DNA of 12,425 nt. Source: Bacteroidota bacterium (GTDB lineage: Bacteria > Bacteroidota > Bacteroidia > NS11-12g > UBA955). The stretch spans positions 1-12,425 of the forward strand of contig CANFUB010000053.1 in the NCBI GenBank assembly GCA_947450015.1, read 5' to 3'. The notes beneath the pieces were generated by a model. That model was not told the origin of the DNA, did no database searches, and saw only the letters and a program-made list of their open reading frames with translations. The position numbers and the translations under genes are program-made. Shown piece by piece: positions 6,936 to 12,425 of the stretch. Each line of letters begins with the position of its first letter. Positions within the stretch are counted from its first letter, which is position 1.

Positions 6936-7154
6936 TTATTTATATCTATATGCAATTCGTCCTCTTGTTAAATCGTAAGGACTCATTTCTACTTGTACTT
7001 TATCTCCCGGTAATATTCTGATATAATTCATCCTCATTTTACCAGAAATTGTGGCTATTATCTCGTGACCATTGGCTAATTTTACTCTAAACATAGCGTT
7101 AGATAAAGCTTCCTCAATGATACCATCTTGTTTTATCGAACTTTGTTTAGCCAT
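6936..7154 (-). CDS. infA: Translation initiation factor IF-1
   Basis: The 72-residue product is a single S1/OB-fold domain that blocks the ribosomal A site during initiation and aids IF-2 and IF-3. Recognisable blocks are MAKQSSIKQDGIIEEALSNAMFRV, GHEIIATISGKMRMNYIRILPGD and SPYDLTRGRIAYRYK. The length equals the family norm. The gene lies between secY and rpmJ with no map (methionine aminopeptidase) gene beside it. A likely internal promoter directly precedes it, giving a leader of only about 10 nt. The leader ends GTAAAA before the ATG, without a Shine-Dalgarno sequence. Confidence 0.98.
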   Translation of the reverse strand: MAKQSSIKQDGIIEEALSNAMFRVKLANGHEIIATISGKMRMNYIRILPGDKVQVEMSPYDLTRGRIAYRYK

Positions 7155-7167
7155 TTTTACGGGGGTG

Positions 7168-7198
7168 CAAAATTAATTGTTTTTTTTGAATTATCAAA
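7168..7198 (-). promoter_or_regulatory. Internal promoter ahead of infA and the alpha-operon genes
   Basis: On the minus strand TTTG (7198-7195, overlapping the secY TGA stop) is followed after 19 nt by TAATTTTG (7175-7168). Both elements match the Bacteroidota consensus (TTTG or TTG at -33, TAnnTTTG at -7) exactly and at the usual spacing. Initiation a few bases downstream would leave a leader of about 5-10 nt before the infA ATG. It would let infA, rpmJ, rpsM, rpsK, rpsD, rpoA and rplQ be transcribed apart from the spc genes. This is sequence inference only. Confidence 0.6.
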
Positions 7199-8552
7199 TT
7201 GATTGTGTTGAAACCGCTCCTGATCTGCCTTTTATTCTACCAGATTTCATTAATCCATCGTAATGACGCATCAATAAATAACTCTCTATCTGTTGCAAAG
7301 TATCCAATACAACGCCTACCATGATCAACAATGAAGTACCACCATAGAACTGTGCAAAACTCTGACTGATGCCAAATAACATGGCAATAGAAGGAAGAAT
7401 TGCTACCGCTGCTAGGAACAATGAACCTGGGAAAGTGATTCTTGACATTACTGTATCAATATAGTCGCTAGTGCTTTTACCTGGTTTAATGCCTGGAATA
7501 AAACCGCCATTCTTTTTCATATCATCGGCCATTTGGTTAGGATTAACAGTAATGGCTGTGTAGAAATAAGTGAAGGCAATGATTAAAGTTGCAAACAAAG
7601 CATTGTATCCAAATGATCCATAATCGCTTAATGATCTAAGAATAGCCCCTGGATTCTCCATGTTTTGGGCAATGGTTGGAGGTAAGAACATAATTGCTTG
7701 GGCAAAAATGATTGGCATTACGCCAGCCGCATTTACTTTCAAAGGAATGTATTGTCTTGCTCCACCAGTCATTCTGCTACCTTCAACACGTTTAGCATAA
7801 TTAACCGATATTTTTCTAACACCTTGAATTAACAAGATAGTAGAAACGATTACCACTAACCAGAAGATGATTTCTAAAATGAACAATGGTAAACCGCCTT
7901 TTGTAAATTTCTGATCCAATTCGAAACCTAAAGCCTCAGGTAATCTATCGATAATACCAATCATAATGATTAGAGAGATACCGTTACCTAAACCTTTATC
8001 AGTTATCTTTTCACCTAACCACATTGTAAACATAGTACCAGCCACCAATAAACTTACGTTAACTGCCATGAACATGAATTCAGACATCGCGTTAGGATTG
8101 GTGTGGAACAACAATGCGTTTAGATTGTCTGGCTTAGAAGTAATGTTATAAAGGTATCCAATTGCTTGCACTGCAGTAATTGCAATGGTCAATACTCTTG
8201 TGTACTGGTTTATTTTTCTACGGCCTTCTTCGCCTTCTTTTTGTATTCTTTGGAAATAAGGAACAGCTATACTCAATAATTGAATAACGATTGAGGCAGA
8301 GATGTAAGGCATAATACCCAATGCAAAAATAGCGCCTCTACCGAATGCACCACCTGCAAAAATATTTACCAATCCTAATATACCTTCGGTTTGTTTCTGT
8401 AAAGAACCCATTAAAACATTACCATCAATACCAGGTAAGATGATAAATGTACCGATACGGTATATAAGCAAGAATAGAAGAGTGTTAAGAATTTTACTTC
8501 TTAACTCTTCTATACTCCAAATTTCTTTCAATTTTTGAATAAATTTCTTCAT
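7194..8552 (-). CDS. secY: Preprotein translocase channel subunit SecY
   Basis: The 452-residue product is the ten-helix channel of the Sec translocon in the inner membrane, working with SecE, SecG and SecA. The cytoplasmic start MKKFIQKLKEIWSIEELRSK leads into helix 1 (about 21-39). The plug region and MPYISASIVIQLL (81-93) follow. GLGNGISLIIMIGI (187-200) and KVNAAGVMPIIFA (272-284) mark helices 5 and 7. The cytoplasmic loop GGFIPGIKPGKST (349-361) and the tail ending in SGRIKGRSG bind SecA and the ribosome. The E. coli Arg357 position is Lys356 here. The gene is 6 nt after rplO; the 39-nt gap to infA holds a promoter candidate. Confidence 0.98.
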   Translation of the reverse strand: MKKFIQKLKEIWSIEELRSKILNTLLFLLIYRIGTFIILPGIDGNVLMGSLQKQTEGILGLVNIFAGGAFGRGAIFALGIMPYISASIVIQLLSIAVPYFQRIQKEGEEGRRKINQYTRVLTIAITAVQAIGYLYNITSKPDNLNALLFHTNPNAMSEFMFMAVNVSLLVAGTMFTMWLGEKITDKGLGNGISLIIMIGIIDRLPEALGFELDQKFTKGGLPLFILEIIFWLVVIVSTILLIQGVRKISVNYAKRVEGSRMTGGARQYIPLKVNAAGVMPIIFAQAIMFLPPTIAQNMENPGAILRSLSDYGSFGYNALFATLIIAFTYFYTAITVNPNQMADDMKKNGGFIPGIKPGKSTSDYIDTVMSRITFPGSLFLAAVAILPSIAMLFGISQSFAQFYGGTSLLIMVGVVLDTLQQIESYLLMRHYDGLMKSGRIKGRSGAVSTQSI

Positions 8553-8558
8553 TCCTTA

Positions 8559-9011
8559 TTATTTTCCTATTAGATTAGCGCTTCCTCCGATGTCTTCAAT
8601 TGCTTTTTTAGCGGTTTCTGAAAAACGGTGAGCATGAACTTCCAATTTAGCTTTTAATTCGCCACGACCTAAAATTTTATATACTTCTCTTTTACCAACT
8701 AGATTGTATGTAACTAGATCTTCGTGTTTTATCACAGTTAATTTGTGCTCTGTAGCTAAGTTTTGTAATACATCAAGGTTAATTGAAGCATATTCCACTC
8801 TGTTGAAGTTTTTGAAACCTCCTTTAGGAATACGTCTTTGCAATGGCATTTGACCGCCTTCAAAACCTTTTTTACGAGAGTAACCGCTTCTGCTCTGTGC
8901 GCCTTTATGACCTCTGGTTGACGTACCGCCTCTACCAGAACCTTGACCACGGCCTATACGTTTAGCACTCTTTGTCGAACCTTCTGCAGGTTTTAGTGAA
9001 CTTAAATCCAT
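8559..9011 (-). CDS. rplO: 50S ribosomal protein L15
   Basis: The 150-residue uL15 is a 23S rRNA binder important in 50S assembly. The Gly/Arg-rich N-terminal extension that threads into rRNA is clear: RIGRGQGSGRGGTSTRGHKG (18-37), then SRSGYSRKKGFEGGQMPLQR (40-59) and the RIPKGGF block. The globular C-terminal domain (about 75-150) is normal in length. The gene lies one nucleotide after rpmD and 6 nt before secY, the usual rpmD-rplO-secY order. Confidence 0.98.
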   Translation of the reverse strand: MDLSSLKPAEGSTKSAKRIGRGQGSGRGGTSTRGHKGAQSRSGYSRKKGFEGGQMPLQRRIPKGGFKNFNRVEYASINLDVLQNLATEHKLTVIKHEDLVTYNLVGKREVYKILGRGELKAKLEVHAHRFSETAKKAIEDIGGSANLIGK

Positions 9012-9012
9012 G

Positions 9013-9192
9013 TTAAATATTTTCTACTTTTACTAAATGGTTAACTTTTCTTAATATACCTTTGATTGAAGGTGTTTCTTCTACTACATTCGAGCTATTT
9101 ATTTTCTTTAGTCCAAGAGCTTCAAGATTTTTTTCAACTCTTTCAGATTGACCAATAGTACTGCGAATTTTGGTTATTTTTATTTTGGCCAT
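9013..9192 (-). CDS. rpmD: 50S ribosomal protein L30
   Basis: A frame from the ATG at 9192-9190 to TAA at 9015-9013 encodes 59 residues. It starts MAKIKITKIRSTIGQSERV and contains the block LEALGLKKINSSNVVEETP (23-41), matching the small uL30 family in length and pattern (ALGL with K, then a V-E-x-T-P-x-I-x-G motif). L30 binds 23S rRNA on the 50S surface. The gene lies 5 nt after rpsE and 1 nt before rplO, its expected place in the spc operon. Confidence 0.96.
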   Translation of the reverse strand: MAKIKITKIRSTIGQSERVEKNLEALGLKKINSSNVVEETPSIKGILRKVNHLVKVENI

Positions 9193-9197
9193 AATGA

Positions 9198-9716
9198 TTA
9201 TCCGTTAAAAACCTTTTTTAAATTAATATTTCTTTGTTTAGAAATCGTGTAAGGATCTCTTAATTTAGATAGAGCATCTAAAGTTGCTTTCACCACGTTG
9301 TGAGGGTTAGAAGAACCTTTAGATTTTGCTAATACATCATGGATACCTGCACTTTCTAGTACAGCACGCATTGCACCACCTGCAATTACACCTGTACCAC
9401 TAGATGCTGGCTTAATGAATACATTACCACCACCAAATTTACCATATTGCTCGTGAGGGATAGTACCTTTCAATACTGGTACCTTCACAAGGTTTTTCTT
9501 TGCATCTTCAATTGCTTTAGTGATTGCATCGGTTACCTCGCCAGCTTTACCTAGTCCGTTACCTACAATCCCTTGGCCATCTCCCACTACTACAATAGCT
9601 GTGAAACTAAATGTACGTCCACCTTTTGTAACTTTTGCAACGCGATTAATTGCAACAACCTTTTCTTTTAGTTCAAGTTCTGATTGTCTTACGCGCTTTA
9701 TATTGCTATTTGTCAT
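9198..9716 (-). CDS. rpsE: 30S ribosomal protein S5
   Basis: The 172-residue uS5 acts at the mRNA entry channel and in decoding accuracy. The N-terminal double-stranded-RNA-binding-like domain contains VTKGGRTFSFTAIVVVGDG (29-47) and GIVGNGLGKAGEV (49-61). The loop VTKGGR corresponds to the E. coli segment where spectinomycin resistance mutations fall; the wild-type KGGR is present. The C-terminal domain shows GTGVIAGGAMRAVLE and KGSSNPHNVVKATLDAL. The gene lies 16 nt after rplR and 5 nt before rpmD. Confidence 0.98.
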   Translation of the reverse strand: MTNSNIKRVRQSELELKEKVVAINRVAKVTKGGRTFSFTAIVVVGDGQGIVGNGLGKAGEVTDAITKAIEDAKKNLVKVPVLKGTIPHEQYGKFGGGNVFIKPASSGTGVIAGGAMRAVLESAGIHDVLAKSKGSSNPHNVVKATLDALSKLRDPYTISKQRNINLKKVFNG

Positions 9717-9732
9717 GATTTTCTTTTAATAA

Positions 9733-10086
9733 TTAAAATTGAAGTCCTCCTTCTCTGGCACCATCTGCTAAACTTTTAACTCTACCGTGGTAAAGGAAAC
9801 CATTTCTATCGAATACTACAGTATCAATTCCGATGGCTTTTGCTTTTTCAGCAATTTTTTTACCAACCAATGATGCTTTAGCTGTTTTGGTTTCTTTTGT
9901 ATCGGCTATCTCTTTTTCGCGAGTTGATGAAGCACAAATAGTTTTATTACTAATATCTACGATCTGTGCATATATTTCACTGTTACTGCGAAAAACTACT
10001 AAACGTGGACGGTTGGCTGAAGGTACAATTGCACCAGCTACTCTACGTTTAATTTTTAATCTTCTTTTTTCTTTTACGTTGCTCAT
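9733..10086 (-). CDS. rplR: 50S ribosomal protein L18
   Basis: The 117-residue uL18 binds 5S rRNA with L5 and L25 and helps dock it on the central protuberance. The basic N-terminal arm (KEKRRLKIKRRV) is followed by NRPRLVVFRSNSEIYAQIVD (25-44) and the C-terminal signature FDRNGFLYHGRVKSLADGAR (92-111). The length equals the E. coli protein. Spacing is 11 nt from rplF and 16 nt to rpsE. Confidence 0.98.
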   Translation of the reverse strand: MSNVKEKRRLKIKRRVAGAIVPSANRPRLVVFRSNSEIYAQIVDISNKTICASSTREKEIADTKETKTAKASLVGKKIAEKAKAIGIDTVVFDRNGFLYHGRVKSLADGAREGGLQF

Positions 10087-10097
10087 TTTCTAGCTAA

Positions 10098-10655
10098 TTA
10101 TTTTTTAGATGCTGATTTACCCGCTTTTCTTCTTAATTGTTCACCTGTGAATCTGATACCTTTTCCTTTATATGGCTCAGGCTTACGGAATCCTCTAATC
10201 TTTGCAGCCAACTGACCTACTAATTGTTTATCAGCACTTTCAAGGATAATGGTTGGATTCTGACCTTTCTCAGTAACAGTTGTTACTTTTACCTCTGCAG
10301 GTATTTCTAACATAATTCTGTGTGAGTAACCTAAAGATAAATCTAATATCTGACCTACGTTTGAAGCTTTATAACCAACACCAACTAATTCTTGTTTAGT
10401 GGTATGACCTTCTTTAACACCAATTACATTATTGTTAAGTAATGAACGGTATAAACCATGAAGGGCTCTGTTCATCTTCTCTTCATTAGGACGAATAAGT
10501 GTTAATACACCATCATTCAATTCTAATTTAAAATCAGGTTTAATGGCCTGATGAAGTTCACCTTTTGGTCCTTTTACGGTTACAATATTGTCGCTAGAGA
10601 TTTTAACCTCTACACCGGCTGGAACTTTTATTGGAGCTTTTCCTATTCTTGACAT
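10098..10655 (-). CDS. rplF: 50S ribosomal protein L6
   Basis: The 185-residue uL6 has two repeated alpha/beta domains and lies near the sarcin-ricin loop at the base of the L7/L12 stalk. The start MSRIGKAPIKVPAGVEV is typical. GVGYKASNVGQILDLSLGYS (92-111) opens the second domain, and the conserved C-terminal block is IRGFRKPEPYKGKGIRFTGE (153-172). The gene lies 19 nt after rpsH and 11 nt before rplR in standard spc order. Confidence 0.98.
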   Translation of the reverse strand: MSRIGKAPIKVPAGVEVKISSDNIVTVKGPKGELHQAIKPDFKLELNDGVLTLIRPNEEKMNRALHGLYRSLLNNNVIGVKEGHTTKQELVGVGYKASNVGQILDLSLGYSHRIMLEIPAEVKVTTVTEKGQNPTIILESADKQLVGQLAAKIRGFRKPEPYKGKGIRFTGEQLRRKAGKSASKK

Positions 10656-10674
10656 TTTTCTGTTTTATTAATAA

Positions 10675-11073
10675 TTATGAAACGAAACATAAAACTTCTC
10701 CACCAACATTTAATGTTCTAGCTTCTTTATCACTTACTACACCGTGAGAGGTAGAAATGATTGCGATACCTAAACCATTGATTACTCTAGGAAGATTATC
10801 TGCAGTAGCATACTTTCTTAAACCTGGCTTACTTACTCTTTTGATTTCTCTGATAGCAGGAATTTTGGTAACTGCATCGTATTTCAAAGCAACTTTAATA
10901 ACGCCTTGTTTGTTATCAGTATCTTCGAATTTGTAGTTAAGAATATAACCTTTTTCGAACAATACTTTAGTGATCGCCTTTTTTACATTTGAGGCTGGGA
11001 TTTCAACTATTCTGTGTTTTGCAGCTAATGCGTTTCTTAAACGGGTTAGGTAATCTGCTATTGGATCTGTCAT
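10675..11073 (-). CDS. rpsH: 30S ribosomal protein S8
   Basis: The 132-residue uS8 binds 16S rRNA helix 21 and is a key early assembly protein. In E. coli it represses the spc operon by binding an mRNA mimic of that helix. Visible blocks are MTDPIADYLTRLRNA (1-15), SKPGLRKYA (81-89), the loop GLGIAIISTSHGVVSDKEAR (100-119) and GGEVLCFVS at the C-terminus. The ATG follows a run of A and T (AAATAAAAAAA type) with no Shine-Dalgarno sequence. The 79-nt gap before it is the longest in the operon and holds a hairpin. Confidence 0.98.
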   Translation of the reverse strand: MTDPIADYLTRLRNALAAKHRIVEIPASNVKKAITKVLFEKGYILNYKFEDTDNKQGVIKVALKYDAVTKIPAIREIKRVSKPGLRKYATADNLPRVINGLGIAIISTSHGVVSDKEARTLNVGGEVLCFVS

Positions 11074-11098
11074 TTTTTTTATTTTTTATTTTTTGATG

Positions 11099-11125
11099 TT
11101 TACAAGTTGATGAATCAATTGTAAA
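11099..11125 (-). promoter_or_regulatory. Hairpin in the rpsN-rpsH intergenic leader
   Basis: On the minus strand TTTACAA pairs with TTGTAAA, followed inward by TTGA with TCAA and the loop TTCA. One unpaired C interrupts the 3' side. That gives an 11-bp stem with a single bulge. No T-run follows in the transcribed direction (the next bases are A-rich), so it is not an intrinsic terminator. Its place 25 nt before the rpsH start suggests an RNA regulatory element or a processing site, but no function is proven. Confidence 0.5.
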
Positions 11126-11152
11126 TTATCTTGTTTTTATTCTAATACTATT

Positions 11153-11422
11153 TTACCAGCTTGCTTTGGTTACGCCTGGAATTTTACCGTTCGAAGCCAG
11201 TTCACGGAACTGATTTCTGCATATTCCAAAGATTCTGATATAACCACGTGGTTTTCCTGTTAATTTACATCTGTTACGTAAACGCACTGGAGACGAACTG
11301 CGTGGTAATTTTTGCAACCCAATTAAATCGCCTGCTTCTTTCAACGCTTTGCGTCTATCAGCATATTTTGCGATCATTTTCTCTCTTTTGAGTTCGCGTG
11401 CTTTTATTGCTTCTCTTGCCAT
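11153..11422 (-). CDS. rpsN: 30S ribosomal protein S14, zinc-free long type
   Basis: The 89-residue uS14 is in the 30S head near S3, S10 and S19. It is the long form, with an N-terminal helical part (AREAIKARELKREKMIAKYA) and the signature RLRNRCKLTGKPRGYIRIFG (48-67), ending IPGVTKASW. The short zinc form of about 61 residues has two CxxC pairs. Here only single cysteines (C52, C68) occur, so no zinc ribbon is expected. The gene lies 9 nt after rplE; the 79-nt gap to rpsH is unusually long for this operon. Confidence 0.98.
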   Translation of the reverse strand: MAREAIKARELKREKMIAKYADRRKALKEAGDLIGLQKLPRSSSPVRLRNRCKLTGKPRGYIRIFGICRNQFRELASNGKIPGVTKASW

Positions 11423-11431
11423 TTTATTTTG

Positions 11432-11983
11432 TTAGTTCTTTTTGAAAGGTAAACCAAATGATCTTAATAATTCCAAACACTCTTCATCTGTTTTGGCAGT
11501 GGTAACGAATGTGATATCCATACCTGAAATTCTGTTTGTTTTGTCAATGTCAATCTCTGGGAAAATGATTTGCTCGGTAATACCCATGGTATAGTTACCT
11601 CTGCCATCAAATCCTTTAACTGCAAGACCTTGAAAATCTCTAACCCTTGGCATAGCGATTGAAATCAAGCGCTGTAAGAATTCGTACATATTATCTGAAC
11701 GAAGTGTTACTTTAGCACCGATTGGCATTTTCTCTCTCAGTTTAAAGTTACTGATTGCTTTTTTAGACATTGTAGCTTGCGCTTTTTGACCAGAAATACG
11801 GGTCATTTCATCTACGGCTGCATCAATAATTTTTTTATCATTAACTGCTACACCTACACCTTGATTCAGACATATTTTCTCTAATTTAGGGATCTCCATC
11901 ACATTTTTATAGGCGAATTTCTCCATCATGTGTGGCACCACTACATCAGTATATCTTGTTCTTAAATTGGCTGTATACGACAT
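11432..11983 (-). CDS. rplE: 50S ribosomal protein L5
   Basis: The 183-residue uL5 binds 5S rRNA and the P-site tRNA elbow at the central protuberance. Characteristic blocks are IPKLEKICLNQGVGVA (31-46), KAISNFKLREKMPIGAKVTL (75-94), the loop MPRVRDFQGL (111-120) and GNYTMGITEQIIFPEIDID (129-147). The length is close to the E. coli protein (179). The gene lies 10 nt after rplX and 9 nt before rpsN. Confidence 0.98.
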   Translation of the reverse strand: MSYTANLRTRYTDVVVPHMMEKFAYKNVMEIPKLEKICLNQGVGVAVNDKKIIDAAVDEMTRISGQKAQATMSKKAISNFKLREKMPIGAKVTLRSDNMYEFLQRLISIAMPRVRDFQGLAVKGFDGRGNYTMGITEQIIFPEIDIDKTNRISGMDITFVTTAKTDEECLELLRSFGLPFKKN

Positions 11984-11993
11984 TTTCTATTTT

Positions 11994-12341
11994 TTATTTA
12001 ATAAACTCTCCAGTTTTAACTGAAAATCTTTGTAAGTTACCTTTATCATTTTCTTTTCTTCCAACTCTAGTTGATTTACCATTTTCAAGAACCATCAAAT
12101 TCGAAATGTGAATTGGAGCTTCTTTTTTAATGATACCGCCATTTGGAAATGCAGCATTTGGTTTTGTGTGACGAGATACCAAATTTAAACCTTCAACGAT
12201 TGCTTTATAGGTTTTAGGATAAACTCTTAACACTGTACCTGTATTTTTTCCATCAATCACTTTACCAGATAGCATTTTAACGCTATCGCCTTTCTTGATG
12301 TGAATTTTATTGGTGATATGTGAATTTTTGTTTGTTTTCAT
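11994..12341 (-). CDS. rplX: 50S ribosomal protein L24
   Basis: The 115-residue uL24 is an assembly initiator for the 50S subunit and lies near the exit tunnel. The KOW motif spans about 15-45 (IKKGDSVKMLSGKVIDGKNTG), followed by VEGLNLVSRHTKP (49-61) and GGIIKKEAPIHISNLMVL (68-85). It is slightly longer than E. coli L24 (104), mostly at the N-terminus (MKTNKNSHITNK). The gene starts 4 nt after the rplN stop codon. Confidence 0.97.
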   Translation of the reverse strand: MKTNKNSHITNKIHIKKGDSVKMLSGKVIDGKNTGTVLRVYPKTYKAIVEGLNLVSRHTKPNAAFPNGGIIKKEAPIHISNLMVLENGKSTRVGRKENDKGNLQRFSVKTGEFIK

Positions 12342-12345
12342 CTGA

Positions 12346-12425
12346 TTATAATACTTCTGGTGCTAATGAAACGATTTTCATGAATTGTTTATCGCGCAAT
12401 TCGCGGGCTACTGGTCCAAAAATCC
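12346..12425 (-). CDS. rplN: 50S ribosomal protein L14, C-terminal end only
   Basis: The last 25 residues of a minus-strand frame enter from the right edge and end at TAA 12348-12346. The segment IFGPVARELRDKQFMKIVSL followed by APEVL is the nearly invariant uL14 C-terminus. Its place upstream of rplX is also as expected. L14 lies at the subunit interface. The start and the upstream S10-operon genes are outside the window. Confidence 0.95.
   Translation of the reverse strand, partial: IFGPVARELRDKQFMKIVSLAPEVL

Noticed and set aside
11099..11125. Reading the rpsN-rpsH hairpin as an intrinsic terminator
   Set aside because: In the transcribed direction it is followed by A-rich sequence, not a T-run, and essential genes lie downstream.
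1..12425. Mobile elements, CRISPR arrays, defence systems, tRNA or rRNA genes
   Set aside because: I saw no transposase or integrase signatures, spaced direct repeats of CRISPR type, or structured RNA genes. All sizeable stretches are explained by conserved housekeeping genes.

Overview
This is ordinary chromosomal housekeeping DNA from a Gram-negative member of the Bacteroidota (Bacteroidetes). Four observations point that way. The DNA is AT-rich. Genes start behind A-rich leaders with no clear Shine-Dalgarno sequence. TAnnTTTG-type -7 boxes are present. RpoA, S4, S14 and L36 have the forms usual in that phylum, and lpxB implies lipopolysaccharide synthesis. I cannot name a genus.

Left part (1-3762): the N-terminal part of a thiolase gene (minus, running off the left edge) is divergent from lpxB (plus), which makes the lipid A disaccharide. 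lpxB converges on a THUMP-domain 23S rRNA guanine-N2 methyltransferase of the RlmL type (minus). The convergent gap (1700-1792) holds a perfect palindrome and a two-armed array of GTTATT-like units that folds into a hairpin. Upstream of the methyltransferase is a membrane-anchored SIMPL (DUF541) protein (minus).

Right part (3802-12425): a single minus-strand run of ribosomal protein, secretion and transcription genes, the spc and alpha operons joined together. In transcription order it reads rplN (partial), rplX, rplE, rpsN, rpsH, rplF, rplR, rpsE, rpmD, rplO, secY, infA, rpmJ, rpsM, rpsK, rpsD, rpoA, rplQ. It ends in a strong intrinsic terminator at 3802-3834. The two smallest genes, rpmD (59 aa) and rpmJ (38 aa), were located by reading the gaps directly. 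Most gaps are 1-25 nt and rpmJ/rpsM overlap as TAATG. Two gaps stand out. The 79-nt rpsN-rpsH gap contains a hairpin, and the 39-nt secY-infA gap contains a good match to a Bacteroidota promoter.

Together the genes couple ribosome assembly (large- and small-subunit proteins, IF-1), the Sec translocon channel and the RNA polymerase alpha subunit in one growth-linked unit. No gene-free stretch exceeds about 110 bases. I saw no tRNA, rRNA, CRISPR array, insertion sequence, phage gene or defence gene. I do not find an undescribed biological system here; the findings are regulatory and protein-level details.
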